DNA from: Thalassospiraceae bacterium LMO-SO8
GTDB taxonomy: Bacteria; Pseudomonadota; Alphaproteobacteria; Rhodospirillales; Casp-alpha2
Direction: 5' to 3'
NCBI GenBank assembly: GCA_031655335.1
Contig: CP134226.1
Coordinates: 3,158,001 to 3,222,000, forward strand
Length of the DNA: 64,000 bases
Part shown: positions 16,382-23,717 of the stretch, piece by piece
How positions within the stretch are numbered: position 1 is the first letter of the stretch
How the letters are laid out: each line of letters starts with the position of its first letter
The notes under the pieces: generated by a model
What the model was told of the DNA's origin: nothing
Databases searched by the model: none
What the model saw: the letters and a program-made list of their open reading frames with translations, nothing else
Program-made: the position numbers and the translations under genes

Positions 16382-19051
16382 ATGGCCGAACTGGAAAAAA
16401 CCTACCACCCCGACGCGGTGGAAACCCGCCGCTACCAGGAATGGGAACAGAGCGGCGCCTTCGCGCCCGGCCAGGGACAGGTCGAGGGTGGCAACGGCCA
16501 GCCCTATACCATCGTCATCCCGCCGCCCAACGTGACCGGCAGCCTGCACATGGGGCATGCGCTGAACAACACGTTGCAGGACATCCTGATCCGCTACCGC
16601 CGCATGAAGGGCGATGCGGCCCTGTGGCAGCCGGGCACGGATCACGCGGGCATCGCCACGCAGATGGTGGTCGAACGGATGCTCGAGGCCGAGGGTGTGA
16701 AGCGCACGGATCTGGGCCGCGACAAGTTCGTCGAGCGGGTGTGGGACTGGAAGGCGGAATCCGGCGGCACCATCACCAAGCAGCTGCGCCGGCTGGGGGC
16801 CTCCTGCGACTGGTCGCGCGAACGCTTCACCATGGACGAGGGCCTGTCCAAGGCCGTGGTCAAGGTGTTCGTGGAACTGCACAAGCAGGGCCTGATCTAC
16901 CGCGACAAGAGGCTGGTCAACTGGGATCCCAAACTGCATACGGCGATCTCGGACCTTGAGGTCGAACAGCGCGAGACCAAGGGCAAGATGTGGTACTTCA
17001 AGTATCCCATCGAAGGTCAGGATGGAAAGTTCATCACCGTCGGCACGACCCGCCCGGAAACCATGCTGGGCGACACCGGTGTCGCCGTGCATCCCGACGA
17101 CGAACGCTATACGGACCTGGTCGGCAAGAACGTGGTGCTGCCGATCACCGGCCGTCTGATCCCCATCGTCGCCGACCATTACGCCGATCCGGAAAAGGGA
17201 TCGGGCGCGGTGAAGATCACCCCGGGCCACGATTTCAACGACTTCGAGGTCGGCAAGCGGGCCGGGCTCGACATCATCAACATCCTCGACGCCAACGCCC
17301 ATCTGAACGAAAACGTGCCCGCAAAATACCAGGGCATGGAGCGGTTCAAGGCGCGCGACGCCGTGCTGGCGGAGATGGAGGGCCTGGGCCTGCTGGAGCG
17401 GGTCGAGGACAACGACATGACCGTGCCCCACGGCGACCGGTCCGGCGTGGTGGTCGAGCCCTGGCTCATGGATCAGTGGTTCGTCGACGCCAAGACGCTC
17501 GCCAAGCCGGCCATTGAGGCGGTGGAGAGCGGCAAGACCCAGTTCGTGCCCAAGACCTGGGAAAACACCTATTTCGAATGGATGCGCAACATCCAGCCCT
17601 GGTGCGTGTCGCGCCAGCTGTGGTGGGGGCATCAGATCCCGGCCTGGTTCGGCCCCGACGGCGCCGTGTTCGTGGAAATGAGCGAGGAGGCCGCCCAGGC
17701 CGCCGCCGACGCCCATTACGGCAAGGCGGTCGAGCTGACCCGCGACCCGGACGTGCTGGACACCTGGTTCTCCTCGGCCCTGTGGCCGTTCTCGACCCTG
17801 GGCTGGCCCGACGAGACGCCGGAACTGGCGCGCCATTATCCCACGGACGTGCTGGTCACCGGCTTCGACATCATCTTCTTCTGGGTCGCCCGCATGATGA
17901 TGATGGGCATCCACTTCATGGGCGAGGTGCCGTTCCACACGGTCTACATCCACGCCCTGGTGCGGGATGAGAAGGGCCAGAAGATGTCCAAGTCCAAGGG
18001 CAACGTCATCGACCCCCTGGATTTGATCGAGAAGTTCGGCGCCGACGCGCTGCGCTTCACCCTGACCGCCTTCGCCGCCCAGGGCCGCGACGTGAAGATG
18101 TCGGAAAGCCGGGTCGAGGGCTACCGCAACTTCTGCACCAAGATCTGGAACGCGGCCCGGTTCTGCGACATGAACGAATGCCGCGTCGATCCTGATTTTA
18201 ATCCGAATTCAGTTAACTCGACCCTGAACCGCTGGATCGTCGGCAAGGTGTCCGAGGCCGAGACGGCCATGACCATGGCGCTCGACGCCTACCGCTTCAA
18301 CGACGCGGCGGGGGCCCTCTATTCCTTCACCTGGAACACCTTCTGCGATTGGTACCTGGAATTCGCCAAGCCCGTGTTCATGGGATCGGACGAAACCGCC
18401 AAGGCGGAAACCCGGGCGACCACGGCCTGGGTGCTGGATCAGATCATCACCCTGCTGCATCCCATCGTGCCGTTCATCACGGAAGAGCTGTGGCAGACCC
18501 GGGCCGAACGCGCGCAGCCGCTGATCACCACGCCCTGGCCCGTGTACGACCCGGCCCTGGTCGATGCCGCCGTCAACGCGGAAATGGACTGGGTGGTGCG
18601 CCTGATTTCGCAGATCCGCGCCGTGCGTTCGGAAATGAACGTGCCGCCCAAGGCGAAAATCCCCATGCTGCTGAAGGACGGCGACGCGGCCGCCCAGGCG
18701 GCGCTGGCCACGCACCGCGACCTGATCCTGCGTCTTGCCGGCCTGTCCGACGCGGGCGTGCTGACGGGCGAGGTTCCCAAGGGCGCGGTGCAGGACGTGC
18801 TTGACGGCGCCATGGTGATCCTGCCGATCGCCGACGCCATCGACCTGGAGGCGGAAAAGGCGCGGCTTCTGAAGGAAATTTCCAAGCAGGACGCGGAAAT
18901 CGACCGTTTCGAGAAGAAGCTGGGCAACGCCAAGTTCGTCGCCAACGCCCCGGCCGAGGTGGTCGAGACCGAACGCGAGAAGCTCGGCGAGGCCCAGGCG
19001 ACCCGCGGGCGCCTGGACGAGGCCCTCAAGCGTCTGGCGACGGTGGGCTGA
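16382..19051 (+). CDS. valS: Valyl-tRNA synthetase
   Basis: 889 aa class Ia synthetase charging tRNA-Val. The HIGH-type motif is in PPNVTGSLHMGHALN, the KMSKS loop in GQKMSKSKGNVIDP, and the editing (CP1) region includes TVGTTRPETMLGDTGVAVHP. The C-terminal end has the family coiled-coil arm (AEKARLLKEISKQDAEIDRF). Length matches bacterial ValS. The gene lies between popZ and an MscS channel, with a structured intergenic region downstream. Confidence 0.98.
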   Translation: MAELEKTYHPDAVETRRYQEWEQSGAFAPGQGQVEGGNGQPYTIVIPPPNVTGSLHMGHALNNTLQDILIRYRRMKGDAALWQPGTDHAGIATQMVVERMLEAEGVKRTDLGRDKFVERVWDWKAESGGTITKQLRRLGASCDWSRERFTMDEGLSKAVVKVFVELHKQGLIYRDKRLVNWDPKLHTAISDLEVEQRETKGKMWYFKYPIEGQDGKFITVGTTRPETMLGDTGVAVHPDDERYTDLVGKNVVLPITGRLIPIVADHYADPEKGSGAVKITPGHDFNDFEVGKRAGLDIINILDANAHLNENVPAKYQGMERFKARDAVLAEMEGLGLLERVEDNDMTVPHGDRSGVVVEPWLMDQWFVDAKTLAKPAIEAVESGKTQFVPKTWENTYFEWMRNIQPWCVSRQLWWGHQIPAWFGPDGAVFVEMSEEAAQAAADAHYGKAVELTRDPDVLDTWFSSALWPFSTLGWPDETPELARHYPTDVLVTGFDIIFFWVARMMMMGIHFMGEVPFHTVYIHALVRDEKGQKMSKSKGNVIDPLDLIEKFGADALRFTLTAFAAQGRDVKMSESRVEGYRNFCTKIWNAARFCDMNECRVDPDFNPNSVNSTLNRWIVGKVSEAETAMTMALDAYRFNDAAGALYSFTWNTFCDWYLEFAKPVFMGSDETAKAETRATTAWVLDQIITLLHPIVPFITEELWQTRAERAQPLITTPWPVYDPALVDAAVNAEMDWVVRLISQIRAVRSEMNVPPKAKIPMLLKDGDAAAQAALATHRDLILRLAGLSDAGVLTGEVPKGAVQDVLDGAMVILPIADAIDLEAEKARLLKEISKQDAEIDRFEKKLGNAKFVANAPAEVVETEREKLGEAQATRGRLDEALKRLATVG

Positions 19052-19181
19052 TTTCCCGTTTCGCCGGCGGCATTGATCCTATTCTCCTAATATGCGTCCG
19101 GAATAGGAACTTTCAGGGGCTGGTGTGACTGGGGCAGGGGGCGTTAGCCTTCCTTGTAGGCAGATCAAGGAGGTTACAAAG

Positions 19182-19238
19182 TTGGAACCACCGATGCAGT
19201 CCCCCGACATATCGACCCAAACCCCATTTACCCGGTGA
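19182..19238 (+). CDS. Possible 18-residue leader peptide (TTG start behind a perfect Shine-Dalgarno)
   Basis: AAGGAGGT at 19167-19174 exactly complements the 16S rRNA 3' end and lies 8 bases before TTG 19182, which opens 18 codons (peptide LEPPMQSPDISTQTPFTR, first residue read as Met) and a TGA. The stop codon falls inside the first of two hairpins that precede a terminator. No similarity is recognised; it could be chance, since only the ribosome-binding site is strong. Confidence 0.3.
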   Translation: MEPPMQSPDISTQTPFTR

Positions 19239-19271
19239 TCATCGGGTGGGATCGGGTGCGACGCCGATCCC
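19231..19271 (+). ncRNA. Twin hairpins preceding a terminator (candidate structured RNA)
   Basis: Hairpin or palindrome 1: 19231-19246, an 8-bp self-complementary element with one G-U pair. Hairpin 2: GGGATCGG (19248-19255) pairs perfectly with CCGATCCC (19264-19271) around an 8-base loop. They lie one base apart and 14 bases before the terminator stem, so any transcript crossing here would carry three stems in a row. Confidence 0.4.
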
Positions 19272-19285
19272 GAAAACGCAAAAGG

Positions 19286-19316
19286 AAAGCCCCGCCCTAA
19301 AACGGCGGGGCTTTTA
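19286..19316 (+). terminator. Intrinsic terminator upstream of the mscS gene
   Basis: An 11-bp stem, AAAGCCCCGCC (19286-19296) with GGCGGGGCTTT (19304-19314), closed by a 7-base loop and ending in a T-run. It ends transcription from valS or from the structured element before the mechanosensitive channel gene. Confidence 0.85.
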
Positions 19317-19437
19317 CATGGGTGGATGTCCGGCCTGTTCGCCGTCCGACACAGCCTCTTGTGAGCACGCGCCCGCGCCGACATAATCGGGTTCGATTCC
19401 GGGGGGATGGGGCGCAACGCAAGGATAGAGGCCGACC

Positions 19438-20304
19438 ATGGACAAAGCAGAACAACAGATCGCCAACGCCCAGAAAACCATCGAGGCGATCATCCAAACC
19501 GCGATCGACGTCGGTACGGAATACGGGATGAGCGTCATCGGCGCATTGGTGATCCTGGTCCTCGGCTGGTGGCTTGCCGGCTGGGCCAAGCGGGCGGTGA
19601 CCCGGGCGCTCGCCAAGGTCAAATCGATCGACGACACGCTGACGCCGTTCCTGTCGTCCATCGTTTCCTACGTCATCAAGGCTTTCGTTCTGGTCGCGGT
19701 CCTCAACCAGTTCGGGGTTCAGACGACCTCCATCATCGCCGTCCTGGGCGCCGCCGGCCTGGCTATCGGCTTGGCCCTGCAAGGCACTTTGCAGAACGTC
19801 GCCGCCGGGGTCATGCTGCTGGTCCTGCGCCCGTTCAAGGCGGGCGACTTCATCGACGCCGGCGGCCAGGCGGGCACGGTGGTCGAGGTCAGCCTGTTCA
19901 CCACGGAATTGCGGACGGTGGACGGCATCTTCAAGTCCCTGCCCAATTCCTCGATCTGGGGGGCGGCGATCACCAACTTCTCGCGCAACCCGACGCGCCG
20001 CATCGACCTTGTCGCATCCATCTCCTACGGCGACGACCTGCCCAAGGCCATGGAGGTTTTGAAGGGCATGCTCGACGCCGATCCGCGCATCCTCAAGGAC
20101 CCGGCGCCCGAGGTCATGACCTGGGACATGGCGGCCAGCTCCATCGACATCAACCTGCGGGCCTGGGTCAACATCGGCGATTACTGGCCGACCCTGTTCG
20201 ACCTGCGCAAGACCGTGAAACTGGGCCTCGAAGAAGCCGGCTTCACCATTCCGTTCCCGCAGCAGGACGTCTACATGCACCAGGTCGGCAAGGCGGCGGA
20301 ATAG
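19438..20304 (+). CDS. Small-conductance mechanosensitive channel (MscS family)
   Basis: 288 aa, close to E. coli MscS (286). Three N-terminal helices (SVIGALVILVLGWWLAGWA; IVSYVIKAFVLVAVLNQFGV; then the Gly/Ala-rich pore helix VLGAAGLAIGLALQGTLQNV) are followed by the beta domain (FKAGDFIDAGGQAGTVVEVS; TVDGIFKSLPNSSIW) and the alpha/beta vestibule. It opens under membrane tension to release solutes during hypo-osmotic shock. It is preceded by its own SD (AGAGG) and by a terminator, so it is probably an independent transcript. Confidence 0.93.
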   Translation: MDKAEQQIANAQKTIEAIIQTAIDVGTEYGMSVIGALVILVLGWWLAGWAKRAVTRALAKVKSIDDTLTPFLSSIVSYVIKAFVLVAVLNQFGVQTTSIIAVLGAAGLAIGLALQGTLQNVAAGVMLLVLRPFKAGDFIDAGGQAGTVVEVSLFTTELRTVDGIFKSLPNSSIWGAAITNFSRNPTRRIDLVASISYGDDLPKAMEVLKGMLDADPRILKDPAPEVMTWDMAASSIDINLRAWVNIGDYWPTLFDLRKTVKLGLEEAGFTIPFPQQDVYMHQVGKAAE

Positions 20305-20331
20305 CAGGGCCCCCGGGCGGCCCTGCGGCCG

Positions 20332-20347
20332 CTAACGGGGCATTAAC
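20332..20347 (+). promoter_or_regulatory. CtrA-like box
   Basis: CTAA, seven bases, TTAAC: one mismatch from the CtrA full site TTAA-N7-TTAA(C). It sits 35 bases before the start of the membrane coiled-coil gene. Alphaproteobacteria commonly have CtrA, but none is encoded here, so this is pattern matching only. Confidence 0.3.
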
Positions 20348-20381
20348 CGCTCGTGCATAGATTGATGGTCGGAGACGTGTG

Positions 20382-20957
20382 ATGACCGACTTTCAAGCGC
20401 CCGAACTGCCCCTCAATCCGACGCCGGAACAGCGCGCGGAATACATCATGATGCGCCTGGAGCAATTCATCCGCGAAGGCCGCAGCGTGGGCGAGGGCAT
20501 GTCGTTCAAGCAATGGCAGGCCATGGCCAAGACGGAAATCGCCGTCGCCGTCGCCGCCGCCCAGAACGAGGTGCAGAAGGACGACCCGGTGACCCGCCGG
20601 CTCCTGTTCATGACGGCGGCCTGCCTCACCACCATCGGCTTCTGGGGCACGGCCGTCAGCCTGCACAAGACGGCGTACCTCGTGGGGGCCTTGGTCTGCG
20701 CCGGGGCGGGCATTCTGTTGCTGATCTGCGCCGGCGAATGGCGGTTCCGCAAATGGCGGCGCAAGAAGGACGCCCAACTCCGCATCGAACGCCTCGCCAA
20801 CATCGAGGCCCTCAACAAACGCATCAAGGGCCTGGAGCGCGCGCTCGAGAAAGAGGAAAAGATGCTGGAGAAGAAGCTGAAGAAGGTGCGGGGGGAGGTC
20901 GACGTGCTGCACGCCGCGCAGATGAAGTCGCCGCCGATGCCGAGCGGAGCGAACTAG
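20382..20957 (+). CDS. Membrane protein with C-terminal coiled coil, function unknown
   Basis: 191 aa. A soluble N-terminal part (LNPTPEQRAEYIMMRLEQFI; GMSFKQWQAMAKTEIAVAVA) is followed by two close membrane helices (LLFMTAACLTTIGFWGTAVS and YLVGALVCAGAGILLLICAG), then a strongly charged coiled coil (LANIEALNKRIKGLERALEK; EKMLEKKLKKVRGEVDVL). ATG 20382 is chosen because GGAG lies 7 bases upstream; GTG 20379 is next to it. I recognise no family. Possible CtrA-like box upstream. It is the last gene before the AT-rich insert. Confidence 0.75.
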   Translation: MTDFQAPELPLNPTPEQRAEYIMMRLEQFIREGRSVGEGMSFKQWQAMAKTEIAVAVAAAQNEVQKDDPVTRRLLFMTAACLTTIGFWGTAVSLHKTAYLVGALVCAGAGILLLICAGEWRFRKWRRKKDAQLRIERLANIEALNKRIKGLERALEKEEKMLEKKLKKVRGEVDVLHAAQMKSPPMPSGAN

Positions 20958-21036
20958 CGCGCCAGGTCCCAGCCAAACGGTTTTTGGTGCCGTGCAAGCG
21001 AGGTCGGGCGGGCAGTCGTGAGGCGTGGATTCTCTT

Positions 21037-22090
21037 CGCTTTTAAGAATTAAAGAGCAGCACAAGAGGACATTTTACATTTTATCTAATAATTGAAATCT
21101 TATATAAAAAATATCATTATAAGTGCCGATCAATCCTAATCTTCTAAAATTAAGTATGAGCGGAGATGGCGTTATGCCGTTTGATGCTGAAATTTTCAGG
21201 ATCTTGGTCGCGTCTCCCGGTGACGTAGGCGAAGAAAGAAACGTAATTCCTGAAGTAATAAACGAATGGAATGCGGTCTATGCGTATTCTAACAAGAAAG
21301 CACTTATGCCCATTAAATGGGAAACCCATTCGTCGCCTATTTTAGGAGATCGTCCACAAGGTATAATAAATGATCAGGTTGTGAAAGATTGCGATCTTCT
21401 GGTTGGTTTATTTTGGACAAGAATAGGAACGCAAACAGGTGTGTCGATTAGTGGTACTGCTGAGGAAATAGAGCAATTTATAGATTCTAATAAACCAGTT
21501 ATGCTTTATTTTTCGCAAACACCTATTGATCCAGATAAAATAGAACTTGAACAATTTACTCAGTTAAAAAAATTCAAGGAAACAATGCGATTGAAAGGCC
21601 TGACAGAATCTTATTCTGGAATACCTGATTTTCGGCAAAAATTTACCCGCCAGTTGAGTATTAATTTAGGTAACTTATTTAATTATTCCTCAACAGAACG
21701 TGCATCTGTAAAGAGAAAATCAAAAAATATCCCTAAAAATAATAAACCAATCATATTTCCAGGGGCTGAACTAAGCCATATTACAAACGAAGAGGCAAAG
21801 GAGTACTTAATAAGGGCGATTAACACAACTGCAAAAGAAGATGGTAGGGCTAATCTTTCTTCGTTTGCTCATTATTTGCATACATATACGCCGATTAATT
21901 ACAGGGCTTTGGGCTTTGAAAAACTCAAAGAATATTTAGATTCAACGAATTTATTTGAGTTCGAGTCAATAAGTCCCACTCATGTATTAATAAAGTTAGC
22001 GCCAAAGGCAATGGGAAAACTGTAGTATTTTTTGATTTAATTTAAATGTGAAAGCGGGTTAATTTATCAGTTAATTATGTATTTTAATCA
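21037..22090. other. AT-rich insert, probably horizontally acquired
   Basis: Base composition changes abruptly at about 21037 and returns at about 22090. As one counted sample, 21721-21780 has 19 G or C in 60, while the flanks are clearly GC-rich. Codons such as AAA, AAT, TTA and ATA, rare elsewhere in the window, dominate. It contains one gene and AT-rich flanks (21050-21120 likely promoter; 22026-22085 no gene). I see no integrase, tRNA target, flanking direct repeat or transposase. Confidence 0.75.
21174..22025 (+). CDS. DUF4062/TIR-like domain fused to OST-HTH/LOTUS domain, candidate defence protein
   Basis: 283 aa from ATG 21174 (GGAG 8 bases upstream; ATG 21156 has no SD). Residues 7-114 form a Rossmann-like DUF4062/TIR-type domain: IFRILVASPGDVGEERNVI at the start, then VVKDCDLLVGLFWTRIGT, then SGTAEEIEQF (94-102) and KPVMLYFS. 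The G-T-A-x-E pattern resembles the catalytic region of nucleoside deoxyribosyltransferase/TIR folds. After a charged, Lys/Asn-rich linker (about 175-195), residues 206-276 match OST-HTH/LOTUS RNA-binding domains: EYLIRAINTTAKEDGRANLS, the YRALGFEKLKEYL core, then LFEFE. No membrane segments. Strongly AT-rich, alone in a foreign-looking insert. LOTUS domains bind RNA; DUF4062/TIR domains occur in anti-phage effectors. An RNA-sensing immune role is inference. Confidence 0.75.
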   Translation: MPFDAEIFRILVASPGDVGEERNVIPEVINEWNAVYAYSNKKALMPIKWETHSSPILGDRPQGIINDQVVKDCDLLVGLFWTRIGTQTGVSISGTAEEIEQFIDSNKPVMLYFSQTPIDPDKIELEQFTQLKKFKETMRLKGLTESYSGIPDFRQKFTRQLSINLGNLFNYSSTERASVKRKSKNIPKNNKPIIFPGAELSHITNEEAKEYLIRAINTTAKEDGRANLSSFAHYLHTYTPINYRALGFEKLKEYLDSTNLFEFESISPTHVLIKLAPKAMGKL

Positions 22091-22093
22091 GAG

Positions 22094-23338
22094 CTAAACT
22101 CCACGCAGAGCCCCCACCAACCGCTCCACCTCATCCACCGTATTGTAATGCGCCATGGACGTGCGGACGACGCCGTCCGTGGTGTCGGTGACGCCGACGG
22201 CTTCCAGCAGCCTCGGCGCGTAGAAGTCGCCGTTCCAGCAGGCGATCTGTTGCGCCGTCAGGGCCGCGACCACGTCCGCTGATGATTTCCCTTCGACCGT
22301 GAACGAGAAGGTCGGCGCGCGGAGGGGGGCGTCGGCGGTGGGGCGGCCGAGCAGGCGGAGGCCGGGGATGTTCAGGGCGGCGTCGAGGAAGTGTTCGGCG
22401 AGCGTCTGTTCGTGCGCCGCGACGAGGCCGAACACCTGTTTCACGCGGGCGTGCAGCGTGTTGGCGGGGGCGTCGAAATGATGGGCCGCGAGGGCTTCGA
22501 AGTAATCGGCGATGCCGGCCAGCGCCGCGATGGTCTCGTGATTGGGGCCGGCGGGGTTCAGCTTGTGCTGGATGTCGTCCTCGGCGAAGAACAGGTGGCC
22601 CTGGCCGCGCGCTTCCAACAATCGGTCGCGCTTGCCGTAGAGCATGCCGATGTGGGGGCCCATGATCTTGTAGAAGCTGTAGAGGTAGAAATCGACGTCC
22701 CAGGCCTTCACGTCCACGGTCCGGTGGGGGGCGTAGGCGACGGCGTCGACGCAGACCATCGCACCCGCCGCATGGACCTGCCGGGTGATCGCCGCAACGT
22801 CATTGATGTCGCCGGTGATGTTGGAAACATGGGGGAAGGCGACCAGCCGGGTGCGGTCCGTGAGCAGGCCGTCCAGTAGATCGACGCGCAGTTCGCCCGT
22901 CGCCGCGTCCACGGGCCAGTCCTTCACGACGATGCCGAATTCGGCGAGGCGCCGCCAGGGCGAGGAATTGGCTTCGTGGTTCAGGACCGCGACGATCACC
23001 TCGTCCCCCGCCTTCCACAGCGGCCGCAGCGCCTGCGCCAGGACGTAGACGTTCATCGAGGTCGAGGGGCCGATCACCACCTCGTCCGGCGCGGCCCCGA
23101 TCATCTCCGCCATGCGGGCGTGGCCGTCGGCCATGCGCTGCGCCGCCAGTTGCGATTTGGGATAGGGGGCGAGGGGCTGGACCTGGCTTTCGCTCATATA
23201 GGCGGTCATGCGCGCGATCACGGCGTTGGGCACGTAGGAGCCGCCCGCGTTCTCGAAGAACGCCCAGCCGTCACGCCAGCAGGCGTCCGGGAACTGGGCG
23301 CGGGAGAACGCGACGTCGAACGCGGGGGAGGAAGTCAC
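22094..23338 (-). CDS. Class V aminotransferase, cysteine-desulfurase-like
   Basis: 414 aa PLP enzyme of fold type I. Seen: FFENAGGSYVPNAVI near the N-terminus, EVVIGPSTSMNVYVLAQAL, NHEANSSPWRRLAE, VCVDAVAYAPHRTVDVKAWD (Asp that binds the pyridine nitrogen), and the Schiff-base lysine in SFYKIMGPHIGMLYGK. It resembles the cysteine desulfurase-like subfamily that is separate from IscS/SufS, and no Fe-S assembly partner is adjacent (erpA is 16 kb away). The substrate is therefore uncertain; sulfur mobilisation or another elimination from an amino acid is possible. It is separated by 13 bp from the PilZ gene upstream on the same strand. Confidence 0.85.
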   Translation of the reverse strand: MTSSPAFDVAFSRAQFPDACWRDGWAFFENAGGSYVPNAVIARMTAYMSESQVQPLAPYPKSQLAAQRMADGHARMAEMIGAAPDEVVIGPSTSMNVYVLAQALRPLWKAGDEVIVAVLNHEANSSPWRRLAEFGIVVKDWPVDAATGELRVDLLDGLLTDRTRLVAFPHVSNITGDINDVAAITRQVHAAGAMVCVDAVAYAPHRTVDVKAWDVDFYLYSFYKIMGPHIGMLYGKRDRLLEARGQGHLFFAEDDIQHKLNPAGPNHETIAALAGIADYFEALAAHHFDAPANTLHARVKQVFGLVAAHEQTLAEHFLDAALNIPGLRLLGRPTADAPLRAPTFSFTVEGKSSADVVAALTAQQIACWNGDFYAPRLLEAVGVTDTTDGVVRTSMAHYNTVDEVERLVGALRGV

Positions 23339-23351
23339 CGATGCGGCCCGG

Positions 23352-23657
23352 TCACGCCTGCATGGCGAGGGACATGACCAGTTCGGCCAGAACCTCGGGA
23401 TCGGCTTCGAACTTCAATCCCAACCGCCCCTTGCGGCACCAGGCGACGGTCGCCGAGACGTCGCCGAAGGCCCCCAGGTCGAGGGTCAGGTGGCGGCCCT
23501 TGGACAGGTCCAGGGAGGCGACGATCTGCGCCCCGCCGGGGGAGATATCCTCGATCAGGCATTTGGTGGACGCGCCGCCGACGGTCACGCGGGCCTGAAA
23601 GCCCGAGGACTTTCGATCGTACTCGCGCCGGTTCAGGGCGAAGGCGTCTTCGGCCAT
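23352..23657 (-). CDS. Single-domain PilZ protein (c-di-GMP receptor)
   Basis: 101 aa. The N-terminal NRREYDRKSSGFQARV supplies the RxxxR-type arginine motif and IEDISPGGAQIV the D-x-S-x-x-G motif, together the c-di-GMP-binding signature of PilZ. The C-terminal half (ATVAWCRKGRLGLKFE) completes the barrel. No output domain is attached, so it probably acts on a partner. It precedes the aminotransferase gene by 13 bp on the same strand, though a functional link is not evident. Confidence 0.85.
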   Translation of the reverse strand: MAEDAFALNRREYDRKSSGFQARVTVGGASTKCLIEDISPGGAQIVASLDLSKGRHLTLDLGAFGDVSATVAWCRKGRLGLKFEADPEVLAELVMSLAMQA

Positions 23658-23717
23658 GGCCGTTGTCCCGTCTGTGTCACACCCGGGCCGAACCCTGACC
23701 CCGTCTGAGCGCGGGGC

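Larger units (their letters stand above)
19052..19437. other. Structured intergenic region between valS and the mscS gene
   Basis: 386 bases without a conventional gene but far from empty. It contains an inverted repeat CCTATTC/GAATAGG near its start, a full anti-SD complement AAGGAGGT (19167-19174), an 18-codon frame, two hairpins (19231-19246 and 19248-19271) and a rho-independent terminator (19286-19316). I found no clear promoter; valS read-through could transcribe it. It may encode a small RNA or a leader peptide/attenuator. Confidence 0.55.

Noticed and set aside
15499-17953. Long open frames on the minus strand opposite popZ and valS
   Set aside because: Typical antisense frames of GC-rich genes; low-complexity or His/Gly/Arg-rich composition, no domain, and they oppose clearly coding popZ and valS.
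21037-22090. AT-rich insert as a prophage or insertion sequence
   Set aside because: No transposase, integrase, terminal repeat or target duplication could be found; only one gene is present.
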